From the NCBI GenBank assembly GCA_964437515.1, contig CAYTHB010000007.1, positions 1 to 64,000 on the forward strand: a DNA stretch of 64,000 bases. The letters run 5' to 3'. Every line of letters starts with the position of its first letter. The first letter of the stretch is position 1. Made by a program: the position numbers and the translations under genes. Below the pieces are notes generated by a model that was not told the origin of the DNA, did no database searches, and was given only the letters and a program-made list of their open reading frames with translations. This stretch comes from Sterolibacterium sp964437515 (GTDB lineage Bacteria > Pseudomonadota > Gammaproteobacteria > Burkholderiales > Rhodocyclaceae). Shown here piece after piece: positions 8,408-16,201 of the stretch.

Positions 8408-8923
8408 ATGATGAAAGCGACTGTTCTTGTGACTGGTTTGATGGCCGTGACCTTATCTGCTCAGGCACAGGTTGCCGTGATACAGGACACGACAGAGTTT
8501 GCCCATGTGCTGAATTATTCACCCATGCCGGGGCCCCAGATTCCGCGTCAGGTTTGCTCGCCTGTGACTGTGACCCGGGAGCGTGTGGTTTCTTCAGGGG
8601 GAAGCAGTGTCGGTGGCGCTCTCGTGGGTGGGGTTCTGGGTGCTGTGGTGGGCTCGCGCTTTGGTGGCGGGCATGGTCGCGATGCGGCAGCGGTTGCAGG
8701 TGCCATTGGTGGCACAATGATTGGCGGCAATATGGGATCGGATTCGACTTCCAGTTACGAGCCGGTTACAACGACACAAACACAGTGTCACACCGTTTAT
8801 GAAGCCGGCCCACCTTCGGGTTATCAGGTCACTTACGACTACAAGGGCAAGCTTTACACAACGATACTGCGTAGCCCTCCCGGTGAATATCTGCGGGTAC
8901 GCAACCGGATTACCGTGGAATAA
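8408..8923 (+). CDS. Exported glycine-zipper (2TM) protein
   Basis: A 171-residue protein with an N-terminal signal peptide (MMKATVLVTGLMAVTLSAQA, cleavage after AQA). A glycine-zipper segment at about residues 64-102 has alternating GG/GxxxG motifs (GGALVGGVLGAVVG, AVAGAIGGTMIGG). This is the pattern of the Rickettsia 17-kDa antigen and related outer-membrane-associated proteins. The C-terminal part contains one cysteine and YQVTYDYKGKLYTTIL, shared by many such proteins. It is probably periplasmic or outer-membrane-associated and may help with envelope integrity. No enzymatic role is suggested. The next gene starts 26 bp downstream and is probably cotranscribed. Confidence 0.8.
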   Translation: MMKATVLVTGLMAVTLSAQAQVAVIQDTTEFAHVLNYSPMPGPQIPRQVCSPVTVTRERVVSSGGSSVGGALVGGVLGAVVGSRFGGGHGRDAAAVAGAIGGTMIGGNMGSDSTSSYEPVTTTQTQCHTVYEAGPPSGYQVTYDYKGKLYTTILRSPPGEYLRVRNRITVE

Positions 8924-8949
8924 ACGGGATTTTGAGTTTAGAGGCGGAG

Positions 8950-9555
8950 ATGACCATTCGTTCAACGACTTTGGTGCTGTTGGCCTTATCGCTGATGGCG
9001 CATCCTGCCTATGCAGATCATGGTCATGGGCGCGGATTTTATGGTGCTCGACCTCCGGGAATGGGGATGAGCATGGGATACCGTTCTCCATCTCCCCCCG
9101 CCTATTCTGCCTCTCTCTCCTATTCGTCCTCACCAAATTATGGCTACCAGCACATGCACGGAGGGCGTCATTTCTGGGGGCCGTTTGGATTGTTGGTGGG
9201 TTCAGCACTCCTGTATTCCGCCTTGCAACCCCGCACGACGTACACCTATGAGTCACGCACGATTTACGCTCCGCCTCCCGTGACGATGTATTACGCGCCG
9301 CCACCTGCGCCGGTGGTGCAATACTATGATTCTGTCCCTGCAACTTCGATGACGACGGTGACAGTACTTCCCGCACGCGGTAGTGCTTATTCGTCGCCAC
9401 TTTCGATGGATGCGAATGCCCAGCCGGGTCCGGGAGCATCGGGTGCGGCGTGGTGGTATCAATGCCGGAATCCGGCTGGTTTCTATCCTTACATTACGGA
9501 ATGTCCGGTGGGATGGGAAAAGGTGGCGCCTGCGCCACCTCCTCCAGCACCGTAA
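8950..9555 (+). CDS. Exported Tyr/Pro-rich hypothetical protein
   Basis: A 201-residue protein whose function is not recognised. It starts with a signal peptide (MTIRSTTLVLLALSLMAHPAYA). The mature part is rich in Gly, Pro, Ser and Tyr, with a short hydrophobic segment FGLLVGSALLYSAL and a PPP-rich stretch. The C-terminus WWYQCRNPAGFYPYITECP resembles a conserved cysteine-pair ending (Y-C-PxGYYPYV-CP-GW) found in small exported proteobacterial proteins. The ATG at 8950 is preferred over an upstream TTG because GAGG lies 5 bases before it. It pairs with the glycine-zipper gene upstream and converges with the M3 peptidase gene. Confidence 0.7.
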   Translation: MTIRSTTLVLLALSLMAHPAYADHGHGRGFYGARPPGMGMSMGYRSPSPPAYSASLSYSSSPNYGYQHMHGGRHFWGPFGLLVGSALLYSALQPRTTYTYESRTIYAPPPVTMYYAPPPAPVVQYYDSVPATSMTTVTVLPARGSAYSSPLSMDANAQPGPGASGAAWWYQCRNPAGFYPYITECPVGWEKVAPAPPPPAP

Positions 9556-9595
9556 CGTAGTTGTCTCGTTACTGTTAATCGTTACGGCGAGAGTG

Positions 9596-11596
9596 CTACT
9601 TCTGTCCCCGAATTTCCTCAAAAAACGCTTGAGGAGAAGGTGCGCGTCCCAGAAAAGCGCGCACCATATCATTCCCTGTCCGCTCGCCACCGCGTTCGAG
9701 AATATCCTGCCGGAAGCGTTTTCCGACAGCAGGGTTCATCAGATCGTTGCCATAGGCCGATAGCATGTCGAGTGCTAATACTTCTGACCACATATAGCCG
9801 TAATAACCCGCGCCATAGCCTCGGATGATGTGTTCAAACTGAGCGGGGAAGGCCGTTCCGGCGACATGTCCCAATGACGTGGCGGCTTCCATGCGCTCCC
9901 ATGTGGGTAATGCCGGTTCAGGGTGTTCGGCATAGAGTGCCATATCAAAGCTGGCGTAGAGATGCTGGCGTGCATAACGGATCCCGCGACCAAAATGATG
10001 CGCAGCATTGAGGCGTTGCATCATGTCGGCATCAATTTCCGGGCAGCCTTGATCTTTGCAAAGCGGATGCAGCAGACGGATGGATTCCGGGCGACGTGCC
10101 CACGCTTCATACATCTGCGAGGGGGCTTCGACAAAATCGGTTTCCACATGGGTTCCGGCATGATCGACATAACGTGTGCGTGACAGGACGCCATGCATGA
10201 GATGGCCGAATTCATGCACCAATGTTTCCAGTTCGTTGAAATTCAATCCCTGACGGTTGAAATTGGCGACGAGTGCGGTGATGGGCGTGCGTTGCGCCAA
10301 GCGGCTGGCACCACGCACGCCAAAGGCGGCGGCATGGGTGAATTTGCCTTCGCGTGGAAACAGGTCAAGATAAATGCTGCCCAGAAATTCGCCGGTGGCC
10401 GTGTCCCAGACCTGATAGCTGCGTATTTCGGGTGACCAGACTGGTGCGCTGGCCGGACGGAATTCAATGCCATACAAGGTGCTGGAGATCTGCATGATCC
10501 AGGCGACGGCAGCCTCGGTGGGGAAATACTTTCGTAAGTCTTCCTGGTCGATGGCATAGCGTTGCTGCTTGAGGCGTTCTTGATAATAGGCGACATCCCA
10601 GCGGTCCAGTTTGACTTGTGAGAGCGCTTGTCCAAGGTCGGCCGCTTTGGCAGCACGTAGCTCTTCGAGGTCGCGTTGTTCGGTATCGCGCACGGCCTGC
10701 ATGACGTCGTCGAGAAAGCGATACACGACTTCAGGTCTTTCCACCATGCGTCGTCGGGCAACGTAATGGGCATAACTCGGAAAGCCGAACAGTGCCGCCA
10801 TTTCATGACGTAGCTGAACTGTTTCATCGAGCAGTTGCAAATTGCGCGCACCGCCTCGATTGCTGAAAGCGAATTGATAACGCTGACGTGCTCCAGCATC
10901 ACGGGCACTTTCCATGAAGGGAACGTAATCCGGGTAGTCAAAGCCCAGCAGATAACGTCCTTGTTCATCACGCGATTTTTGCGACAGATAAGCGGCGGGA
11001 AGTCCTTCGACCTCTGCCTGGGTAAAGGTTAGGCGGGTCTTGTCGTTGCGCAGATTGCGTTCGAATTCCTGACGGATACGTTCCAGACGTTCGAGGGTAT
11101 TTTTCATCTGCGTTCGCTTTTCAGGTGGCAAGCTCACGCCCGTATCTTCAAACGCTTCGCGTAAATCCTTTTGCAGCTTGGCATCAATGGCATCTGCGGG
11201 TTTCAGTGCTGTCAAGACGTGATACAGCTTTTCATCCTGAAACAAGGCGGTGGCGTATTGGTTGTATTTGAGCAGGCAGGCTTCTGCTGCCTGTCGCACG
11301 GCGGCATCTGGCGATACATTGCTCAGAAGATACACCGGGCTTTCGATGTTTTCCTGCGTGATTTCCAGCGTATTCCAGTCATGTAGCCAGCGAGAGAGTG
11401 CTGCCGCTTGACGCAACCGTTCGACTTGTTGCTGCAACTGCACCAGGCCATCGTCACAAGCGTGAGATAACTGATCGGCATTCCAAACAGGAAGTGCAGG
11501 TGGCGAAGTGGATTCATCCGAAGATGCGGCTTGCAGGGGTAGGCAGACGAGCAGACAAAGAGCAGGCAGCCAATGCGCGAATGTGGTTTTTTTCAT
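9596..11596 (-). CDS. Secreted M3-family oligopeptidase
   Basis: A 666-residue zinc metallopeptidase of family M3 (thimet oligopeptidase/oligopeptidase A group). The catalytic motif LVHEFGHLMHG carries HEFGH with its first zinc histidine near residue 461, and a downstream acidic ligand segment ETDFVEAPSQMYEAW follows. Unlike cytosolic OpdA it begins with a signal peptide (MKKTTFAHWLPALCLLVCLPLQA), so it is probably periplasmic. It cleaves short peptides. Its start overlaps the stop of the upstream peptide-binding-protein gene by 4 bp (ATGA), which couples peptide binding and hydrolysis in one transcript. Confidence 0.9.
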   Translation of the reverse strand: MKKTTFAHWLPALCLLVCLPLQAASSDESTSPPALPVWNADQLSHACDDGLVQLQQQVERLRQAAALSRWLHDWNTLEITQENIESPVYLLSNVSPDAAVRQAAEACLLKYNQYATALFQDEKLYHVLTALKPADAIDAKLQKDLREAFEDTGVSLPPEKRTQMKNTLERLERIRQEFERNLRNDKTRLTFTQAEVEGLPAAYLSQKSRDEQGRYLLGFDYPDYVPFMESARDAGARQRYQFAFSNRGGARNLQLLDETVQLRHEMAALFGFPSYAHYVARRRMVERPEVVYRFLDDVMQAVRDTEQRDLEELRAAKAADLGQALSQVKLDRWDVAYYQERLKQQRYAIDQEDLRKYFPTEAAVAWIMQISSTLYGIEFRPASAPVWSPEIRSYQVWDTATGEFLGSIYLDLFPREGKFTHAAAFGVRGASRLAQRTPITALVANFNRQGLNFNELETLVHEFGHLMHGVLSRTRYVDHAGTHVETDFVEAPSQMYEAWARRPESIRLLHPLCKDQGCPEIDADMMQRLNAAHHFGRGIRYARQHLYASFDMALYAEHPEPALPTWERMEAATSLGHVAGTAFPAQFEHIIRGYGAGYYGYMWSEVLALDMLSAYGNDLMNPAVGKRFRQDILERGGERTGNDMVRAFLGRAPSPQAFFEEIRGQK

Positions 11597-13422
11597 GGAT
11601 TTTTTGGGGCTGGACGTTGTGGATTTTTATGTTCGGGTTGGATATCCATATACAACCATTCCGCATGAAGGATGGGATGCTTCTTGTAGCCGATGACCCA
11701 AGGCTGCACCAGCATGTTACGCACGCGTGACAGATCAAGCCGCCAGGGCGCGTAGACTTCAATTAGCCGCGCCATTTCGTGATACAGACGATCACGCTCA
11801 GCGCCCGGCGGGAGTTTTTTCGATGCGGCGTAGCGTTGGTCGAACTCGGGGATGCGCACACAGCCGGCATTGCTTTGATTCGTGTGCGGGCCGTAGAGCA
11901 GTTGCATGAAATTGTCGCCGTCGGGATAGTCGGCAATCCATCCGGCGGTTCGCATTTGTAGCTTGCATTGTTTTTCCAGTTTCAGCAGATCGGGAAAGGG
12001 CATTTTTTGGGATTCCATGCGGATACCAATGGAATCAAAAGCTTTTTTCCACATCTCTTCCTGCTGACGACCCGTGGAATCCGGACGGCTGGCGTAACGA
12101 ATGGCGAAGGGTTTGCCATCGGGCAGGTTGCGCCAACCCTCCGCCGATTTTTTGTAGCCATAGCGGTCGAGCAAGGCATTGGCGGTGGCCACATCCTTTC
12201 TGATCGTAGTTTGCCAGTTTGGGTCGTGACCAACTACACCGGGGGGGATGGGGTAGTCGATCGCCACCGCCTGATTGTTGCGCACCACGCGGATTTCTTC
12301 GGCGACATCGTAAGCCATCGCCATGGCACGCCGTAAGGCAATTTGGGGCTTGCCCATGCCGCCGACCACGGGGTCATTCCATTGCCAGTAGTGATAAACA
12401 ATTTCAGGGTCGATGATGCGTGAGAGCTTGATGCCACGTTGCGTCAGTTCGGGTTTGAGCTGGTCACCGCGTTCGCCAGCCAAGGCGCGCGGCGCGAGTG
12501 GGCCATCCATGTTCATGACCTCCAGTTCGCCACTTTGAAAAGCCAGCCAGCGTGCCTGATCTTCTTCCATGACGGTGATTTCAACGCGATCAATGGCGGG
12601 TAGTTTCTTGCCTTGCATTTCCTTGATGAGCGAAGCATCTGCGGGATCCTGACTGTTGAAATTCCATGTCATCCCATGGTATTGCGGGTTTTGGGTCAGC
12701 ACGATTTTCGTACCGCGCACCCATTGTTCTAGGCGAAAAGCCCCCGTGCCAACCGGGTGATCCATGACACGACCACTTGCGTCGCCATATTTTTCAACGA
12801 CCTCACGTGCCATCGCGCTGGTTTGCGGGAAAGCCAGCAGGTAAGCCAGATTCGGTTCGGCTTGCAGCAAGCGCAGGCGCAGGGTGTAGCGATCAACCGC
12901 TTCAATGCCGGGAATGACCTTGTTGTAATCAAATGCGCCTGATTTTTGCGCGGCGGTGGCGAGGTCATCCAGCCCGACAAACTTGTGTTCGACCAGAAAG
13001 GCATAGGGCGAACGTACTTTCGGGTCGATCAGTCGTTTGAGCGCATAGACATAGTCTGCCGCCGTGAGTTCGCGCGGCTTACTTTGAAAAACGGCATCAG
13101 GGGCAAAGTGGATACCTGGGCGGATTTTTAGTGTCCATGTCAGCCCATCCGCCGAGATTTCCGGCAGTGCTGTGGCGGTCAGCGGGATGAGCTTGGCAGG
13201 GCGTGCAAGATAGTCATAGGTCAGCAGTGTTTCAAAAATTGCCTCGATTAGCGTGCCTGAGTAGTAGTCATGCACCCCAGCCGGATCAAAGCCGGTTTCC
13301 GCCGCAGAAAACACCCAGCGCACGGTTTTTTCGGGCGCGGCATGGGTAGCGGTGGGGGCAAGGAAGTTTGCGCATAGGAGCAGCAAGACAAAAATTATTT
13401 TTGTCAGCGTTAAACGATGCAT
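11593..13422 (-). CDS. Oligopeptide-binding protein (SBP family 5), paralog 1
   Basis: A 609-residue extracytoplasmic solute-binding protein of ABC family 5 (OppA/DppA-like). The open frame extends 83 codons further upstream, but that part is translated tandem repeat. The start at 13422 is chosen because MHRLTLTKIIFVLLLLCANF followed by APTATHA forms a signal peptide and the mature protein starts exactly like paralog 2 (VRWVFSAAETGFDPAG). Family features include DGLTWTLKIRPGIHFAPD and HPVGTGAFRLEQWVRGTKIVL. No permease or ATPase genes are nearby, so it must use a distant transporter or act with the adjacent peptidase. It is about half identical by eye to the 14407-16191 product, suggesting tandem duplication. 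No good ribosome-binding site is seen. Confidence 0.85.
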   Translation of the reverse strand: MHRLTLTKIIFVLLLLCANFLAPTATHAAPEKTVRWVFSAAETGFDPAGVHDYYSGTLIEAIFETLLTYDYLARPAKLIPLTATALPEISADGLTWTLKIRPGIHFAPDAVFQSKPRELTAADYVYALKRLIDPKVRSPYAFLVEHKFVGLDDLATAAQKSGAFDYNKVIPGIEAVDRYTLRLRLLQAEPNLAYLLAFPQTSAMAREVVEKYGDASGRVMDHPVGTGAFRLEQWVRGTKIVLTQNPQYHGMTWNFNSQDPADASLIKEMQGKKLPAIDRVEITVMEEDQARWLAFQSGELEVMNMDGPLAPRALAGERGDQLKPELTQRGIKLSRIIDPEIVYHYWQWNDPVVGGMGKPQIALRRAMAMAYDVAEEIRVVRNNQAVAIDYPIPPGVVGHDPNWQTTIRKDVATANALLDRYGYKKSAEGWRNLPDGKPFAIRYASRPDSTGRQQEEMWKKAFDSIGIRMESQKMPFPDLLKLEKQCKLQMRTAGWIADYPDGDNFMQLLYGPHTNQSNAGCVRIPEFDQRYAASKKLPPGAERDRLYHEMARLIEVYAPWRLDLSRVRNMLVQPWVIGYKKHPILHAEWLYMDIQPEHKNPQRPAPKNP

Positions 13423-13452
13423 GAAGGATGGGGCGGAGAGGATCGCTCTACC

Positions 13453-13499
13453 GACCACCCCGCCCTTCGGGCACCCCTCCAAAGGAGGGGAATTGATCC
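13453..13499. repeat. Dispersed GC-rich repeat R2, copy a
   Basis: GACCACCCCGCCC-TTCGGGC-ACCCCTCC-AAA-GGAGGGGAATTGATCC. The internal CCCCTCC/GGAGGGG pair makes a hairpin, and GCCC/GGGC makes a second small one. The same unit recurs at 14231-14279 and 25835-25883 in this orientation, and inverted at 13811-13852 and 14380-14422. Confidence 0.8.
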
Positions 13500-13624
13500 G
13501 ATCCTTCGGGCAAACCTTCAGGGGAGGGGGATTGATTCTGTTTTTCGGGCAGGCCGTCAGGGGAGTGGGATTGATTCGGTTCTTCGGGCAGTTATGTAGC
13601 GGATTGGAATTGATCCAACCGACC
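13466..13624. repeat. 39-bp tandem repeat (four degenerate units)
   Basis: Units start at 13466, 13505, 13544 and 13583. The first three are exactly 39 bp and the fourth is 42 bp. Each begins TTCGGGCA and contains (G)GGATTGAT or GGAATTGAT near its end. The first unit overlaps repeat R2 copy a, so the array looks like a duplicated part of R2. Because 39 is a multiple of three, the minus-strand frame stays open through it as a 13-residue repeat (CPKNRINPPPL), which falsely extends the peptide-binding-protein frame. Confidence 0.85.
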
Positions 13625-13696
13625 TTTGGGCGTGCTTTCGAGTGAAGGATTTGGTTCGTGTAATGCTTCATTGTTCGGTTTCTCTCATTTGGAGTC

Positions 13697-13838
13697 TGTA
13701 GGGGCGCTCAGGATTAGGCGGGGTCAATTTCCTTCTTCTGGAGGGGGTGCCCAGGATCAGGCCGGGTCAATTCCTATCCTCTGGAAGGGTGCTCAGGATC
13801 AGGCGGGGTTAATTCCCCTCCTTTGGAGGGGTGCCCGC
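13697..13838. repeat. 43-bp tandem repeat, inverted relative to the 39-bp array
   Basis: About three units of 42-43 bp, each containing CAGGAT(C/T)AGGC(G/C)GGGT(C/T)AATT and a TTCTGGAG or CTCTGGAA end. This is the same R2-derived sequence as the 13466-13624 array but in reverse orientation. It runs into R2 copy b. The interval 13625-13696 between the arrays holds no gene. Confidence 0.75.
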
Positions 13839-14216
13839 TAGGGCGGGGTGGTTCTTCAAAAACTCCACCACTCCTTCCATGTTCTGCAAAACATCCTTGG
13901 CAGCAATTCGAATCACGACCAGCCCCAGTTTTTGCAAGTAGTCATCCCGATGAGCATCATTGTTCTCACGTTCGAGATGTAAGACACCATCGACTTCAAT
14001 CACAACGCCTTTTTCGGCACAGAAAAAATCGACGATGTCGACGATGTAATTGCCGATAATTTTCTGGCGATCAAAATCCAGTTTGTTGAGCTTTTTGTGT
14101 TTGAGTTGGTTCCACAACAAAGCCTCATGCAGCATGCCTGCTTTGCGAAGTGCCTTGGCACGCTCTTTTAGCGCAGGGTTGAAGGGCAAGGACCTGTAGG
14201 CTGTTGTGTTTCTCAT
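13809..14216 (-). CDS. DUF559 endonuclease-like protein inside R2 repeats
   Basis: A 135-residue protein of the DUF559 family, related in fold to very-short-patch-repair (Vsr-like) PD-(D/E)XK nucleases. It begins with the typical MRNTTAYRSLPFNPALKERA and has LWNQLKHKKLNKLDFDRQK, the core YIVDIVDFFCAEKGVVIEVD with acidic active-site candidates, and a C-terminal VVIRIAAKDVLQNMEGVVEF strand-helix. Its last residues (HPALAGTPPKEGN) and stop codon are encoded by repeat R2 copy b, and R2 copy c lies inverted 15 bp upstream of the start. The gene thus sits between inverted copies like the cargo of a small mobile or repeat-linked unit. It interrupts the two paralogous binding-protein genes. Substrate and activity are unknown. 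Confidence 0.8.
   Translation of the reverse strand: MRNTTAYRSLPFNPALKERAKALRKAGMLHEALLWNQLKHKKLNKLDFDRQKIIGNYIVDIVDFFCAEKGVVIEVDGVLHLERENNDAHRDDYLQKLGLVVIRIAAKDVLQNMEGVVEFLKNHPALAGTPPKEGN
13811..13852. repeat. Repeat R2, copy b (overlaps 3' end of the DUF559 gene)
   Basis: AATTCCCCTCC-TTT-GGAGGGG-TGCCCGCTAGGGCGGGGTGGTT. It is inverted relative to copies a, c and e. The segment from 13809 supplies the terminal 13 codons and the stop of the DUF559 gene. Confidence 0.85.
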
Positions 14217-14230
14217 GGGATCATTCCGTT

Positions 14231-14279
14231 GACCACCCCGTCAGGCTACGCCTGCCACCCCTCCGGAGGAGGGGAATGG
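14231..14279. repeat. Repeat R2, copy c (upstream of the DUF559 gene)
   Basis: GACCACCCCG, then a small GGCTACGCC hairpin, then CCACCCCTCC-GGA-GGAGGGGAATGG. With copy b it forms an inverted pair that brackets the DUF559 gene at its two ends. Confidence 0.85.
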
Positions 14280-14305
14280 ATGGGTTGCTGAACTCTCTTC
14301 ATCTG

Positions 14306-14422
14306 ACGGAATGCCCGATATCGCTTGGCAGGATAAATTTCTTTATTGAGTGAAATGCCCGATATCGCCGGGCAGGATCAATTCCCCTCCTCTGGAGGGG
14401 TGCCCGCTAGGGCGGGGTGGTC
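14306..14422. repeat. Repeat R2, copy d, with two degenerate leading units
   Basis: The motif TGCCCGATATCGC-(C/T)-GGCAGGAT(C/A)AATT occurs twice (from about 14312 and 14356). The second runs into a full R2 unit at 14380-14422 in the same orientation as copy b. The stop codon and last codons (TTPP) of the 14407-16191 gene lie inside this copy, so R2 forms the 3' end of two different genes. Confidence 0.8.
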
Positions 14423-16191
14423 GCGATGTCCATATATAGCCATTCCGCATGCAAAATGGGATGTTTTTTGTAGCCCGTAATCTGCGGGCGGATGAGGCGG
14501 GTGCTTCGGCGGGTGACATGAAGCACCCAGGCGGTATCGGCTTCCATCTGGCGGTTCATCTGCTTGAACAGGCGGTTGCGTTCAGATGAATCCGGGAGGC
14601 GGCGTGACTGCTCGTAGAGGGTATCAAAAGCCTTGGATTCGTAGCAGCCATTGTTGCTTTGACTGCTGTTGGGGCCGTAGAGGAGTTGCATGAAGTTGTC
14701 GCCATCGGGGTAGTCTGCCGTCCAGGCCGCACCCATCATTTGTACTTTGCAGGACTTGGCGGCTTTGAGGTTGTCGGCAAAATTACTCTTGGGAAACTCG
14801 ATGCGAATTCCAATGGTATCGAGCGATTTTTTCCAGAGCTCGTCGAAAGGGCGACTGGCGCCGCTGGCATCTCCTTGCAAATGCAGTACCAGGGGCGCGC
14901 CATCCGGTAGGGTACGCCAGCCGTCAGCCCCTTTTTTGTAGCCATAGCGATCCAGCAAGGCGTTGGCCAGCGGGGGATCGTAAGGAATGCTGGAGTAATA
15001 GGTCGGGTCGTGGCCGACCACGCCGGAAGGGATGATGGCTTGTGCCTTGATCGCCTGTCTCTGACGGATGACGCGGATTTCTTCATTGACGTTGTAACTC
15101 ATGGCAATGGCGCGGCGCAGGGCGATTTTTTCTTTGGTATAGCCACCCACGACAGGATCACGAAAATTGAAGAATGTGTAGGTGATTTCGGGTTCGGTGG
15201 CGCGGTATAAACGGATATTCTCACGCTGGAATACGGGAGCGAGTTCGTCGTTGACCAGGGCTTCACGGATGAATTGTTGAGGCACGTTGACCATGTCGAG
15301 TTGGCCGCCCTTGAAGGCCAGCCAGACGGATTGGGGTTCTTCGATGATGCTGATTTCAACACGCCCAATCTGCGGCATCGTCTTGCCTTGCATGGATTGA
15401 ATGATCGCAGCATCTTCCGGGTCGGATGAGGGTTTGAAGTTCCACGTCAAACCCCGATAGCCCGGATTGGCGATCAGCACGATGCGGTTACGACGTTTCC
15501 ATTCGGTGAGCTGGTAAGCCCCTGTTCCGACAGGGTGGGCGATCAGTTCTTTGCCGTAGGTTTCAACAACCTCACGCGCCATCGCGCCAAACGGCGTGTG
15601 TGCCATGATGTAAATGAAATTGTGATCCGCTTCTTTGAGCTGGATGCGCAAGGTATGGCGATCGGGGGCGGTCAGTCCGGCGATGGGTTGATCGTAATCG
15701 AAATGTCCGGTTTTACTGGCTTGGGTGGCCAGTTCGTCCAGGCCGACGATCTTGTTTTCCAGCATGAACTGCCACGGTGAGCGGTGCTGCGGATCCATGA
15801 TGCGTTTGAAGCTGTAGATGAAGTCGGCTGCGACCAACTCGCGTTTCTGTCCCTTGAAGGCAGGGTCGGGCGTGAAGTAAATCCCTTGTTTCAGATGGAA
15901 AATATAAGTGCGCCCGTCTTTGCTGATTTCGGGCAGGGTTTCTGCCACCATGGGTACGACCTTGGCAGGGCGTGCCAGGTAATCATAGGTCAACAAGCGT
16001 TCGAAAATGGCTTCATTGACGATGTTGGAATACAAGCTGGCAAAAGCCACGGGATCGAAGCCATCTTCAGCGGCGGGAAAATACAAGTGCAGCGCTTTGG
16101 CAGGATCAGCAGCGGCGCGTGCTGGCTGTGTCGGCATCCATGAGAGGCAGAACAAGGCCATGCATTGCAGAGTCCAAGTCATCAAGCGCAT
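14407..16191 (-). CDS. Oligopeptide-binding protein (SBP family 5), paralog 2
   Basis: A 594-residue family-5 solute-binding protein with signal peptide MRLMTWTLQCMALFCLSWMP followed by TQPARA. It contains DGRTYIFHLKQGIYFTPDPAF and AHPVGTGAYQLTEWKRRNRIV, the usual lobe-one motifs. Both paralogs share the ending HPILHAEWLYMDI, so they probably arose by duplication with the DUF559 unit later placed between them. It presumably binds peptides in the periplasm, but no transporter membrane genes are in the window. It starts 10 bp after the mltD stop codon on the same strand, so mltD and this gene may be cotranscribed. Confidence 0.88.
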   Translation of the reverse strand: MRLMTWTLQCMALFCLSWMPTQPARAAADPAKALHLYFPAAEDGFDPVAFASLYSNIVNEAIFERLLTYDYLARPAKVVPMVAETLPEISKDGRTYIFHLKQGIYFTPDPAFKGQKRELVAADFIYSFKRIMDPQHRSPWQFMLENKIVGLDELATQASKTGHFDYDQPIAGLTAPDRHTLRIQLKEADHNFIYIMAHTPFGAMAREVVETYGKELIAHPVGTGAYQLTEWKRRNRIVLIANPGYRGLTWNFKPSSDPEDAAIIQSMQGKTMPQIGRVEISIIEEPQSVWLAFKGGQLDMVNVPQQFIREALVNDELAPVFQRENIRLYRATEPEITYTFFNFRDPVVGGYTKEKIALRRAIAMSYNVNEEIRVIRQRQAIKAQAIIPSGVVGHDPTYYSSIPYDPPLANALLDRYGYKKGADGWRTLPDGAPLVLHLQGDASGASRPFDELWKKSLDTIGIRIEFPKSNFADNLKAAKSCKVQMMGAAWTADYPDGDNFMQLLYGPNSSQSNNGCYESKAFDTLYEQSRRLPDSSERNRLFKQMNRQMEADTAWVLHVTRRSTRLIRPQITGYKKHPILHAEWLYMDIATTPP

Positions 16192-16201
16192 GGGCGTTGG
16201 A

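Noticed and set aside
13423..13671. An 83-codon N-terminal extension of the peptide-binding protein.
   Set aside because: It is translated 39-bp tandem repeat. A signal peptide starts at 13422 and the paralog has no such extension.
13466..13838. Regular short repeats that might be a CRISPR array.
   Set aside because: The units are contiguous and degenerate, there are no unique spacers of constant length, and no cas genes are present.
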